Source: Mucilaginibacter_A sp964251965 (GTDB lineage Bacteria > Bacteroidota > Bacteroidia > Sphingobacteriales > Sphingobacteriaceae). Taken from it: DNA of 64,000 nucleotides. The notes under the pieces are model-generated. The model was not told the origin of the DNA, searched no databases, and worked only from the letters and a program-made list of their open reading frames with translations. Position 1 is the stretch's first letter. Each line of letters opens with the position of its first letter. Position numbers and translations under genes: made by a program. This document shows, one piece after another, positions 16,469-25,375 of the stretch. The stretch is taken from contig CAXULQ010000002.1 of assembly GCA_964251965.1 (NCBI GenBank), positions 248,001-312,000 of the forward strand, read 5' to 3'.

Positions 16469-17809
16469 ATGCTGCCCGTAAAACAATTTCAGGAATTTAT
16501 ACAACTGCATACTCTTTTTACCACACAAAAAACCATACTTGCTGCCGTTAGCGGCGGCAAAGATTCTGTTTTACTGGCGCATCTGTTAAAAAGTTCGGGC
16601 TTTAATTTTGCCATTGCGCATTGTAATTTTTTGCTCCGCGGAGCAGAAGCTAAACTCGACCAGGATTTTACTGCAAATTTAGCCCATCAGTTGCAAGTGC
16701 CGTTTTTTTTAACAGAATTTAACACTGCCAATTATGCTGCCGAAAACCATATTTCTATCCAAATGGCAGCCAGAAAACTTCGTTACGAATGGTTTGAAAA
16801 GATTTGTGCCGAAGAAAATTTTGACGTAATTGCTTTGGCGCATCATCAAAATGATTCTGTAGAAACCATTCTTTTAAACTTAACCCGCGGAACCGGAATT
16901 GCAGGAATGCACGGTATTCTTCCAAAGAACGGAAAGTTAGTTAGGCCGATGCTGTTTTTATCCAGGGAAAATATAGACGCAATTTGTGTCGAAGAAAAAT
17001 TAGCTTTTGTAGAAGATAGTTCCAACACTTCTGTAAAATATGCCCGCAACAAAATTCGTTTGGAAGTAGTGCCGAAGCTGAAAGAACTTAACCCAAAGCT
17101 CGAAAAAACGTTCGACCAAAACCTGGAACATTTTAGGCAATTAGAGCAATTGCTGGAACAAGATTTACAAGTTTTGCGGCATACTGTTTTTATCAACCTA
17201 AAAACAGAAACAAGGATTAAAATCGAAGAAATTAGAAAACTCAATCCGCAAAAATTACTGCTTTTTGGTTTGCTGCGCGAGTTCAATTTTAGCGAACAGG
17301 TTTTGGGCGATTTGTTGCTTTCGTTAAAAAAACATCCAGGAAAAGTTTTTAAATCCTCTTCGCACCAAATTATTTTAGATAGAACTGAAATTATTATTCA
17401 ACCTAAAAAAACACTGGTAAAAGAAGTATTGCTGATCCTGGAAAATCAAAATGAAATCCATTTTCAGGGTTTTAAATTGAAGGTTTTGCACGATGGTTCT
17501 CCTTTGATCGTAAAAGAAAATCCGATGGCAACTTCTGTTGATGCCGCAAAACTCATTTATCCTTTAACCATCCGTAACTGGCAAACAGGAGATTATTTTT
17601 TTCCGTTGGGAATGCAAAACCGGCAAAAACTAAGCGATTTTTTTGTGCACCAAAAAGTGCCTTTAAACCAAAAATCCAATGTTACGGTTTTGGTAAATGG
17701 CAACCAGGAAATTATTTGGATTGGCGGTTTCCGGCTGGATGACCGTTACAAAGTGGATAACCAAACCAAAAAAGTTGTTATCTTCGAATTGTCCAACCTT
17801 ATTATATGA
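16469..17809 (+). CDS. tilS: tRNA(Ile)-lysidine synthetase
   Basis: The 446-residue PP-loop ATPase attaches lysine to C34 of tRNA-Ile(CAU), switching AUG to AUA decoding. The PP-loop AAVSGGKDSVLLAHLL is at residues 25-40, followed by HCNFLLRG, AHHQNDSVETILLNLTRGTG and the RPMLFLSRENI turn. The C-terminal TilS domain (TIRNWQTGDYFFPLGM, KLSDFFVHQKVP) is complete. The length is typical. A motif copy is embedded as VKEVLL (17418-17428), and a GT-type copy at 16948. The last four bases overlap the next gene (ATGA). Confidence 0.96.
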   Translation: MLPVKQFQEFIQLHTLFTTQKTILAAVSGGKDSVLLAHLLKSSGFNFAIAHCNFLLRGAEAKLDQDFTANLAHQLQVPFFLTEFNTANYAAENHISIQMAARKLRYEWFEKICAEENFDVIALAHHQNDSVETILLNLTRGTGIAGMHGILPKNGKLVRPMLFLSRENIDAICVEEKLAFVEDSSNTSVKYARNKIRLEVVPKLKELNPKLEKTFDQNLEHFRQLEQLLEQDLQVLRHTVFINLKTETRIKIEEIRKLNPQKLLLFGLLREFNFSEQVLGDLLLSLKKHPGKVFKSSSHQIILDRTEIIIQPKKTLVKEVLLILENQNEIHFQGFKLKVLHDGSPLIVKENPMATSVDAAKLIYPLTIRNWQTGDYFFPLGMQNRQKLSDFFVHQKVPLNQKSNVTVLVNGNQEIIWIGGFRLDDRYKVDNQTKKVVIFELSNLII

Positions 17810-18291
17810 GCACCAAACCGGCATTTATAGAAAAGCAATACCTCGGCCGCGAATTTATTCCGATCACTATTCGTTTGGCTTTGGCCATTATTTGTTTTGC
17901 CGTTTATTTTTTCACATTGGAGCGCGAACGTAACGGCGATTTGCTGCTGGTGGTTGGTTTTGGCATTTTGGTTATTTCGATCATCATGGGTTTTATGCTG
18001 CATTTCCGTGTCCGCGTAGTTAATAAAAGTGTGCTGATTGATGGTTTGTGGACAACGCAACTGGTGAAGATCGACCTAAACAGCATTACGCACATCGAAC
18101 AAAAACCCTACAACCGCTACATTTTAAACAACCCGGTTTACAACCTGCACAAAAAAGGGACGATCCGCTTTTACACCAGCGGGCAATGTGCCATCCATTT
18201 AACCGACCGCGATGGTTTGGTTTACATCATCGGTTCGTTACAACCCAATGAACTGGAACGCGCGATTTTAGGGGAGATGGGGAAGGGTTAA
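17806..18291 (+). CDS. Small membrane protein translationally coupled to tilS (PH-like)
   Basis: The 161-residue protein has two membrane helices at about 22-38 (IRLALAIICFAVYFFTL) and 45-65 (LLLVVGFGILVISIIMGFML). A soluble C-terminal beta-rich part follows (FRVRVVNKSVLIDGLWTTQLVKIDLNSITHIE, GTIRFYTSGQCAIHLTDRDGLVYIIGS), which looks like a bacterial PH-type domain. ATGA overlap with tilS implies coupling. The family is conserved in Sphingobacteriaceae as far as I recall, without known function. Confidence 0.75.
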   Translation: MSTKPAFIEKQYLGREFIPITIRLALAIICFAVYFFTLERERNGDLLLVVGFGILVISIIMGFMLHFRVRVVNKSVLIDGLWTTQLVKIDLNSITHIEQKPYNRYILNNPVYNLHKKGTIRFYTSGQCAIHLTDRDGLVYIIGSLQPNELERAILGEMGKG

Positions 18292-18429
18292 CGGTTTGTA
18301 GATCATGGTTAACTCAAAAAGCAATACCAATTGAAAAGCTTGCAAAAGTAAGCCTTAGAATAATTGAAGTTTTGACAGAAAAGCGACAACCCTATCATTT
18401 TAATTGGCAACTGAAATTATAGCTCCGTA

Positions 18430-19581
18430 CTAATTCACAGGATCAGGCAAAGCCGGATGCGCCGGATCATAAACAGCAACGGCCACACGCGAATCGGCGC
18501 AGCCATAGTATAAAAACCACTTCTTTTGAAAGTAAACCATACCTTCAATAAAAACCGTTCCGTTTACGTATTGTCCGCTTTTTTCAAATGCTTCCATCGG
18601 CCGCAAAAAAGGTACATCTAATCTTGCCAATGGTTTTGCCGGATCGTTTTTATCAAACAAAGCCTGGCCGGCACAATACGAATTGGCATTAAAACGCTTG
18701 TCGCCATCATCGCCAGCCTTGTTTTTGCCGTTATAAAATAAAATAATGCCTTTATCGGTCAATAAAGCTGGCGGGCCGCATTCGGTCAATTCGCTATCAA
18801 AATATCCTTTTCTTGGGGAAATCAATTCTTTAAGCGTTCCGTCCGCATTTACTACTGGTTCCCAATCCACCAAATTAGTTGAAGTGGCCGCGTAAACATG
18901 CAGTTCTCCCCAATACATCCAATATTTGCCATTAATTTTTGTAATGACCTGTTTGTTATTAACCAGTTTGGTTAAAATAGAAGCCGATTTATGCGGAATA
19001 TTCAAAAACTTCCCCTGATAAGCATCTTCAAATATCGGCCCGTGCTTCGTCCACTTTTTTAAATCCTTTGAAGTTGCTACGCCAAGCCTCGGCACATCGC
19101 GGTTCCATTGCGTATAAAAAACAACATAAGTGCCGTTTGTTGTAACGGCAACCCTCGGGTCTTCGCAGCCGCCCGGCCACTCGTATTTTTTCTGATCGTC
19201 GTTTGCAGGATAAAAAACAGGCGTTTTGCTTCGTTTAAAATGAAAGCCATCTGTACTTTCGGCATAACCCAACCTGGAAGTGCGGAAACCGATACCAACG
19301 CCCGACTTATCTTCGGCCCGGTACAAAACCACAATTTTATTGTTGAAAAGCGTTGCTGCCGGATTAAAAGTATCATTGGATTCCCAGGCAACCGCTTTTT
19401 TTAAAATCGGGTCGAAAAATCTTGCACTTGAATCCGGAGAAATAATGGGATTGATACGCGCCGGCCTTTTAAATCCACCAAAAGCCCAATCCGGCAAAGT
19501 ATTTGGCTTTTCGTTTTGGGCGAAAGTGTTAGAACCAGTTAGTAAAATTGTTAAATAAACGATCCAATTGAAGCTTTTCAT
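18430..19581 (-). CDS. Exported GH130-type glycoside hydrolase/phosphorylase
   Basis: The 383-residue protein has a signal peptide (SFNWIVYLTILLTGSNTFAQ) and a five-bladed beta-propeller pattern. Family GH130 hallmarks include FNPAATLFNNKIVVLYRAEDK, the core EWPGGCEDPRVAV, HKSASILTK and GELHVYAATSTNLVDWE. GH130 enzymes phosphorolyse or hydrolyse beta-mannosides. The signal peptide favours a periplasmic enzyme, probably on beta-mannoside oligosaccharides; the exact specificity cannot be read. It is not in an obvious PUL (no SusCD nearby). Confidence 0.85.
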   Translation of the reverse strand: MKSFNWIVYLTILLTGSNTFAQNEKPNTLPDWAFGGFKRPARINPIISPDSSARFFDPILKKAVAWESNDTFNPAATLFNNKIVVLYRAEDKSGVGIGFRTSRLGYAESTDGFHFKRSKTPVFYPANDDQKKYEWPGGCEDPRVAVTTNGTYVVFYTQWNRDVPRLGVATSKDLKKWTKHGPIFEDAYQGKFLNIPHKSASILTKLVNNKQVITKINGKYWMYWGELHVYAATSTNLVDWEPVVNADGTLKELISPRKGYFDSELTECGPPALLTDKGIILFYNGKNKAGDDGDKRFNANSYCAGQALFDKNDPAKPLARLDVPFLRPMEAFEKSGQYVNGTVFIEGMVYFQKKWFLYYGCADSRVAVAVYDPAHPALPDPVN

Positions 19582-19729
19582 GTAAGGCGAATTTTAATCA
19601 ATATTAGGATAATAAATGGATTTATTCGGCGGTGCTTCTTTTATTGGGCAAAAGTTGGGAACGGGCAATTCTTTTACAACTATATCATTACTTAACCGGA
19701 ATATTCAGGACTTTTATGGCAAACAGTTA

Positions 19730-19927
19730 AGAGTTCATACGCTAAACTGGAAGATTGTATCGTTTTTGAAGATGCGCCAAAAGGCGTAGAAGCTGCTCAA
19801 AATGCCGGTATGAAATGTCTTGTTTTAACTACTGCGCATGAAGAAGAGGATTTTAAAGGACATGATAATGTGTTGTTTTTTTATTAAGGATTATACGGAT
19901 GTGAAGGTGTTGGAATTGTTGAAGTAA
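19730..19927 (+). pseudogene. 3' remnant of a HAD-family phosphatase/phosphomutase
   Basis: The segment encodes KLEDCIVFEDAPKGVEAAQNAGMK and then CLVLTTAHEEEDF, the motif-III/IV end of beta-phosphoglucomutase-like HAD enzymes (FEDAPKGVEAAQNAG). A run of T near 19880 shifts the frame: as read it stops at TAT TAA, but one base less restores IKDYTDVKVLELLK and a normal stop at 19925-19927. The 5' part with the catalytic DxD is absent. It is a clear remnant, lying just upstream of the HEPN gene, which probably replaced the rest of it. Confidence 0.7.
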
Positions 19928-19963
19928 GTATATTCGACTCTGTTATTTCAAATAAACAGAAAT

Positions 19964-21178
19964 ATGGATATTAGATTCGAATGGGTAAAAACACGTGAAC
20001 CAAAACCGGTATTAAGATTTGATTTTCTTCTTACAAATTTTATTTATCCCTTAAAAGAACCATTAGTTATATCTAAAGAATTAGGTTTAATATTAGATAA
20101 TCTTAGAACTGATGAGGAGATAAAGTTTTTTGAAGAGGCTGTAAGGAGAGCTGTCGACAAGAAAAATAAATTAGCTTCTACAGATAGCGCGTCTTTAAAG
20201 GATTATCTGGAGTATTTTAGAGAAGTGTTCGAGCCTACAGATCCATTCGTTGAAGAATTTTTTCAGGGTTATAATTATGATCAACCGGAACGTCAGGTTG
20301 CAAAAATGCTTGTTGTCTTGAGATTTAACAGTGATCGCAATTCAGATAATATTAAAAAGCAACACAAATCAGGTATTAAAAACCTCGATCTTGATGGAGA
20401 AGAAATTGACGGTGAGATGTTTGTGCTTCAGGTGAATCGAGATAATGCTATTAATTACTCGTATCTTTTATCATTACTTATTCATAAAAGGAATAGATAT
20501 TTTGAAGGAGAAAGTTTTTTAGTTAATCCACACAATTTTTATGTTTTAAATAAAAGATTAAAGTCAAACCTGAATAAAATAATTAGTTCATGGTTATATG
20601 GAACTGCCGCAATAAAAACACACATTTCTAATAATACAAATCCTCAAACAGCAGAATCGCATGATTGGGGCATACTTTCTCTTTATTTAAATAGGATAAA
20701 AGAAGTTTCTGGTAATTTTGACTTTTTGTTTAAACAAGGCAAGGAGGAGCAATTAATTTATGTTGGTGAATTAATAAAAGAGTCTTCATTTATTTTCGAC
20801 GAAAGAACTAAATTGATAGCGTTAGTTAGTGCAATTGAATTATTGTTGACTCACAATCCAGACAACAATAGATTCAATGTAGAAGATAGTATTACTAAGC
20901 AATTTGTTTTAAAAACAGCAATCATTGTATATGGAAGAGACAAGTCTAAAGAAATTGATTCGCTTGGTGCCCGATTAAAAGAAATATATACTCAACGATC
21001 AAACATTGCCCATGGAAACTTTAATGAATTTAATAAATTCCTAACAAGCTTAGAAAAACGATCAAACAACGACATGTTTTTTGTTAGTTTAATTGAAGAT
21101 TGTTATTGGTTTTTAAAGCTTATTACTGAAGCATATTGCGAAGATTACCAATACATAAATTTCCTAAAAAAGCTGTAG
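19964..21178 (+). CDS. HEPN-domain protein (Apea-like), possible RNase of a defence or stress system
   Basis: The 404-residue protein has no signal or membrane segment. The N-terminal ~260 residues match nothing I recognise. The C-terminal ~120 residues are a HEPN-like helical bundle: ALVSAIELLLTHNPDNN, then ITKQFVLKTAIIVYG, LKEIYTQRSNIAHGNF with the Rx4H catalytic signature at Arg345/His350. Apea-like HEPN domains occur in antiphage and abortive systems. Upstream, CTGTTATTT and AAATAAACAG (19940-19958) form an inverted repeat that could be an operator. It is AT-rich compared with neighbours and sits behind a HAD remnant, suggesting acquisition. Confidence 0.65.
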   Translation: MDIRFEWVKTREPKPVLRFDFLLTNFIYPLKEPLVISKELGLILDNLRTDEEIKFFEEAVRRAVDKKNKLASTDSASLKDYLEYFREVFEPTDPFVEEFFQGYNYDQPERQVAKMLVVLRFNSDRNSDNIKKQHKSGIKNLDLDGEEIDGEMFVLQVNRDNAINYSYLLSLLIHKRNRYFEGESFLVNPHNFYVLNKRLKSNLNKIISSWLYGTAAIKTHISNNTNPQTAESHDWGILSLYLNRIKEVSGNFDFLFKQGKEEQLIYVGELIKESSFIFDERTKLIALVSAIELLLTHNPDNNRFNVEDSITKQFVLKTAIIVYGRDKSKEIDSLGARLKEIYTQRSNIAHGNFNEFNKFLTSLEKRSNNDMFFVSLIEDCYWFLKLITEAYCEDYQYINFLKKL

Positions 21179-21275
21179 ATGTTTTTTGGTTTGCTTTATA
21201 ACTGTTTTCTAAATCTTGAGGCTTTTTAGTACTACTATCATTGTAAATTCAATTAGAGCTTTGTGTTAACAACAT

Positions 21276-21310
21276 TAAAAAACCGCGAATAGTCGTAAAT
21301 TTCTGCGGCC
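21276..21310 (-). terminator. Candidate terminator of the araBDA operon
   Basis: On the minus strand GGCCGCAGAAATTT pairs imperfectly with ATTCGCGG, followed by TTTTTTAATG, about 50 bases behind the araA stop codon. A dispersed-motif copy (21333-21343) lies between. Confidence 0.4.
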
Positions 21311-21355
21311 TTTCCTTTCTCTCAAACCCCAATACTTCTTTTACCACCCTAAATC

Positions 21356-22846
21356 TTACCGATAAGCTGCCTCACTCCAAAGCAACTCATTGCGCAATTC
21401 TCTCAATTTCGTATCAGCATCAATCGTAATACATTCAATGCCGGCAATATCAGCAAAATCCTGCAAGGTTTCCGGCTTTAAATTCTGACTATAACCGGTA
21501 TGGTGCGCACCGCCAGCGTAAATCCAGGCGGCGCAAGCGGTTTTTATATCGGGCAATGGTTTCCAAAGTACGCGGGCGACGGGCAGGTTTGGCAGATCAT
21601 GTTCCGGTTCTACAGCTTCCACTTCGTTCATTAACAAACGGAAACGGTTGCCCATATCAATTAAAGAAGCGTTAAGTGCCGGTCCGCCAGCTACATTAAA
21701 CACCAAACGGACAGGGTCTGCTTTGCCGCCAATGCCCAAAGGATGAACCTCGCAAGTCGGTTTTCCTTTAGCAATAGAAGGACAAATTTCCAGCATGTGC
21801 GAACCTAAAACCATCGGATTGGCCGGATCGAAATGGTACGTATAATCTTCCATAAAAGCATTTCCGCCCGGCAAACCGCTGCCCATCACTTTCATAGCAC
21901 GCACCAAAGCTGCCGTTTTCCAGTCGCCTTCTCCGGCGAAACCGTAACCTTCGGCCATTAAACGCTGTGCGGCGATGCCTGGCAGTTGCGCCATGCCGTG
22001 CAAATCTTCAAACGTATCGCTAAAACCTTTGAAATTGCCTTGCTGCAAAAAAGTACGCAGGCCGATTTCAATCTTCGCTGCTTCTTTTAACGACTCAAAT
22101 TGTGCGCCGCCTCTGCGCAAACTTTCTGCCAAAATGTACGTATCGTTGTATTCCTCAATCAGTTGGTTCAAGGCCGATTCTGATGTCTGGTTAATCACCT
22201 TCACCAAATCGCCAATGCCGTACGTATTTACCGAAAACCCAAACTTCATTTCGGCTTCCACTTTATCGCCATCGGTAACGGCCACAAAGCGCATGTTATC
22301 ACCAAAACGCACAAATTTCGCGCCTTGCCAATCGTTCCAGCCGGCAGCAGCACGCGCCCAGGAACTGATTCCGGCGTGTACTTCTTCGTCTTCAAAATGA
22401 CCAACTACCACTTTTCGGTTCAGCCTCATCCTCGAAACCATAAAACCAAACTCGCGGTCGCCGTGGGCACTTTGATTCAGGTTCATAAAATCCATGTCGA
22501 TGGTTGCCCAGGGAATATCGCGATTAAATTGCGTGTGCAAATGAAGCAGCGGTTTTTGTAGGATTTTTAAACCGCCGATCCACATTTTTGCCGGCGAAAA
22601 AGTGTGCATCCAAGCAATTATACCAATACAACTTTTGGCCTGATTGGCTTCCTGACAAATCGCATAAATTTCTTCCGTAGTTTTTACGGTTGGTTTAAAA
22701 ACAACTTTAACCGGAATTTGGGACGAACCATCCAAAGCAGCGGCAATTTGCTGCGAATGTTGCGCCACCTGGTTTAAAGTTTCTTCGCCGTATAAATGCT
22801 GGCTGCCGGTTACAAACCAAACTTCCAGTTCTTTTAAATTGATCAT
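21356..22846 (-). CDS. araA: L-arabinose isomerase
   Basis: The 496-residue cytoplasmic enzyme converts L-arabinose to L-ribulose. Conserved blocks are seen throughout: EVWFVTGSQHLYGEETL at the N-terminus, GIIAWMHTFSPAKMWIGGLKIL, HLHTQFNRDIPWATIDMDFMNLNQSAHGDREFGF, AEGYGFAGEGDWKTAALVRAMKVMG, FMEDYTYHF and HHTGYSQ. The length is typical. It is the third gene of araB-araD-araA; a 41-base gap to araD contains a motif copy (22872-22882). Another copy lies inside the gene (22079-22089) and one just past the stop. Confidence 0.97.
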   Translation of the reverse strand: MINLKELEVWFVTGSQHLYGEETLNQVAQHSQQIAAALDGSSQIPVKVVFKPTVKTTEEIYAICQEANQAKSCIGIIAWMHTFSPAKMWIGGLKILQKPLLHLHTQFNRDIPWATIDMDFMNLNQSAHGDREFGFMVSRMRLNRKVVVGHFEDEEVHAGISSWARAAAGWNDWQGAKFVRFGDNMRFVAVTDGDKVEAEMKFGFSVNTYGIGDLVKVINQTSESALNQLIEEYNDTYILAESLRRGGAQFESLKEAAKIEIGLRTFLQQGNFKGFSDTFEDLHGMAQLPGIAAQRLMAEGYGFAGEGDWKTAALVRAMKVMGSGLPGGNAFMEDYTYHFDPANPMVLGSHMLEICPSIAKGKPTCEVHPLGIGGKADPVRLVFNVAGGPALNASLIDMGNRFRLLMNEVEAVEPEHDLPNLPVARVLWKPLPDIKTACAAWIYAGGAHHTGYSQNLKPETLQDFADIAGIECITIDADTKLRELRNELLWSEAAYR

Positions 22847-22887
22847 GTTTGATATTGAGGTTTTTTGTCGATAAAAGAAGCATCAGC

Positions 22888-23586
22888 TTACTGTCCGTAA
22901 TAAGCATCTTTTCCATGTTTGCGTTCGTAATGTTTTTGAATGAGGGAAGATTTTAAACGGGAAACCTGCGGGTTAATTTGCTCCGTGAGATAAGCCATCC
23001 GGGCAACTTCCTCCAAAACCGCACTGTTGTAAACTGCTTTTTCCGCTGTTTTTCCCCAGGTAAAAGGAGCATGGTTGCCAACCAAAATCATTTCCATTTC
23101 TTCGTAACTCAAGCCTTTTTCCTGCAAACAATCCATAATCTGGAAACCCGTTTGGTGTTCGTAATTTCCCCGGATCATCAAATCGTCCATCGGCGGCGCG
23201 CAAGGAATATCTGCGGTACAATGATCGGCATGTGTGGTTCCATAAATCGGAATATCGCGCTGCGACTGCGCCCAAGCCGTGCCGTAAGTGGAATGTGTAT
23301 GAACGATGCCGCCAACTTTTCCCCAGTGTTTGTACAGCACGGCGTGGGTTTTGGTATCCGATGATGGCCGGAAACTACCTTCCACCGTATTTCCTTCAAA
23401 ATCAACAATTACCATATTTTCCGGAGATAAATTCTCATACGGAACGCCACTTGGTTTGATGGCAAAAACGCCTTGTTCGCGGTCAACTGAACTCACATTA
23501 CCGAAAGTAAAAAGCACCAAACCTAATTTTGGCAACTGCATGTTGGCTTCGTAAGCGCTTTGCCGTATAAAATCGTAATTAGCCAT
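22888..23586 (-). CDS. araD: L-ribulose-5-phosphate 4-epimerase
   Basis: The 232-residue zinc enzyme of the class II aldolase fold converts L-ribulose 5-phosphate to D-xylulose 5-phosphate. Zinc ligands are visible in GGIVHTHSTYGTAWAQ and LVGNHAPFTWGK, and the substrate loop is in IPIYGTTHADHCTADIPC. The length matches the family (231 in E. coli). It lies 16 bases downstream of araB and precedes araA, giving a complete arabinose-to-xylulose-5-phosphate pathway in one operon. Confidence 0.96.
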   Translation of the reverse strand: MANYDFIRQSAYEANMQLPKLGLVLFTFGNVSSVDREQGVFAIKPSGVPYENLSPENMVIVDFEGNTVEGSFRPSSDTKTHAVLYKHWGKVGGIVHTHSTYGTAWAQSQRDIPIYGTTHADHCTADIPCAPPMDDLMIRGNYEHQTGFQIMDCLQEKGLSYEEMEMILVGNHAPFTWGKTAEKAVYNSAVLEEVARMAYLTEQINPQVSRLKSSLIQKHYERKHGKDAYYGQ

Positions 23587-23602
23587 TTTTTAGATACTGT
23601 TT

Positions 23603-25291
23603 TTATGCACTTAAATTTATTGTTTGTGCTTCGATAGCTTTTCCGAGATTGATGTAACGTTGATAACGTTTGGCGTAAATGGCCACATTTTCCGGGTTGG
23701 GTTGATATTCGGCATCAAAACCTTGTCCCATCGCCGCCATCGCATCTTCCACTTTCGGATAAATTCCGGCGACTGTCGCCGCAAACATCGCCGCACCAAT
23801 TGCACAGGTTTGTTCCGATTTATGGATGCGGATGGGCATGTTAATTACATCGGCCATCATCTGCATAATAAATGGCGATTTTTTGGCCACGCCGCCCAAA
23901 CCGATCAAACCTTTAACCGGAACGCCTTCTTTGTTAAACCGATCAACAATACTTTTCGCACCAAAACAAGTTGCTTCGGCCACGGCCCGAAAAATGGAAG
24001 GCGCATTGCTGCCCAAACCTAAATTTGCGATGACACCTTTCAATTCCTGGTTGGCATCCGGTGTGCGGCGGCCGTTTAGCCAGTCTATCGCCAGTTCGCT
24101 TTTTTCGTTTAACGGGATTTTTGCAGCTTCTTTACTTAGCTCCGGAATCATTTTTTCGGTCATTTCCTGCAACAGTTTTCCGGCCGTTTGTTGATCAATA
24201 ATTTGGGTCGATAAAAGAAGCTCCTTCATCGGCCAAACCAAAATACTGCGGAACCAAGCGTAAGAATCGCCAAAAGCAGATTGCCCGGCTTCCATGCCCA
24301 TCATTCCCGGAATAATCGACCCCGGAACTTGTCCGCAAATGCCTTTTACCAACGTTCCGCTCACTTCTTCGGTTGGCGCCACTAACATATCGCAGGTAGA
24401 AGTGCCCATTACTTTACTTAGATGGTAGGGTTCAATCTGACCGCCAACTGCGCCCATGTGCGCATCAAAAGCACCAACACCAATTTTGACACCGGTCGAT
24501 AATCCTAATTTTTCGGCCCATACTGCATTTAAATTTCCGGCAGCAACATCAGATGGATAAGTATTTTTAAATAAACGATCCGTAAAACCCTTTAAAAGCG
24601 GATCCCAGGAAGCAAAAAATTCATCAGGAGGCAAACCGCCGTAATCTTTTGCCCATAAAGCTTTGTGGCCGGCGGCGCAAACACTGCGTTTCATATCGGC
24701 AATATGTTTTCCGCCGGAGAGTAGGAATGGAATCCAATCGCAATGTTCAACCCAGGAATATGTTGCTGCGCGAACCTTTTCGTCAACCCTTAAAATGTGC
24801 AACAACTTCGCCCAAAACCATTCCGAAGAATAAATTCCGCCGACAAACTGCAAGTAATTTGGTTCAGATTTTTTAGCGTGTTCGTTTAATTCGGCTGCTT
24901 CTTTTAACGAAGTATGGTCTTTCCAAAGCACAAACATGGCATTTGGGTTTTCGGCAAATTCGGGAAGTAAGGCCAATGGAGTTCCGGTTTCATCAACCGC
25001 AACAGGCGAAGAACCGGTGGTATCTACCGAAATTGCTTTAACGTTTGCCTGATCGATTTTGCCTGATGCTTTTTTTAGGCACTCTTTTATGGTGAACTCT
25101 AAACCTTCTACATAATCCAACGGATGCTGGCGGAAACGGTTGAGCGGCGCATCACAATAAAGCCCTTTTTGCCAGCGCGGATAAAAGTAAACCGAAGAAG
25201 CAATTTCTGCTCCGTTGGCAGCATTTACAATCACAGAACGCACAGAATCTGTTCCGTAATCTACACCTATAACTAATTGATCGTTTTCCAT
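23603..25291 (-). CDS. araB: L-ribulokinase
   Basis: The 562-residue FGGY-family kinase phosphorylates L-ribulose. The ASKHA phosphate loop is seen in VIGVDYGTDSVRSVIV, and later AISVDTTGSSPVAVDETG, GAFDAHMGAVGGQI, GMEAGQSAFGDSYAWF, and the C-terminal adenosine-site motif GLIGLGGVAKKSPFIMQMMA. It is the first enzyme gene of the ara operon, following the NUDIX regulator gene on the same strand. It contains one AAAAGAAGC near-copy and one full motif (24896-24906). Confidence 0.96.
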   Translation of the reverse strand: MENDQLVIGVDYGTDSVRSVIVNAANGAEIASSVYFYPRWQKGLYCDAPLNRFRQHPLDYVEGLEFTIKECLKKASGKIDQANVKAISVDTTGSSPVAVDETGTPLALLPEFAENPNAMFVLWKDHTSLKEAAELNEHAKKSEPNYLQFVGGIYSSEWFWAKLLHILRVDEKVRAATYSWVEHCDWIPFLLSGGKHIADMKRSVCAAGHKALWAKDYGGLPPDEFFASWDPLLKGFTDRLFKNTYPSDVAAGNLNAVWAEKLGLSTGVKIGVGAFDAHMGAVGGQIEPYHLSKVMGTSTCDMLVAPTEEVSGTLVKGICGQVPGSIIPGMMGMEAGQSAFGDSYAWFRSILVWPMKELLLSTQIIDQQTAGKLLQEMTEKMIPELSKEAAKIPLNEKSELAIDWLNGRRTPDANQELKGVIANLGLGSNAPSIFRAVAEATCFGAKSIVDRFNKEGVPVKGLIGLGGVAKKSPFIMQMMADVINMPIRIHKSEQTCAIGAAMFAATVAGIYPKVEDAMAAMGQGFDAEYQPNPENVAIYAKRYQRYINLGKAIEAQTINLSA

Positions 25292-25301
25292 ATTTTAATT
25301 G

Positions 25302-25316
25302 GTGTTTAATTAACAC
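25302..25316. promoter_or_regulatory. Candidate operator in front of araB
   Basis: GTGTT-TAATT-AACAC is an inverted repeat 10 bases upstream of the araB start codon, in the 84-base gap behind the NUDIX regulator gene. Position and symmetry fit a binding site for that regulator. Only one copy is seen, so this is tentative. Confidence 0.35.
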
Positions 25317-25375
25317 TTAATTTTTTTAATAATGGAAATTTACGTTGAATTTGAGAAATCCAGCGGAGCAATAAT

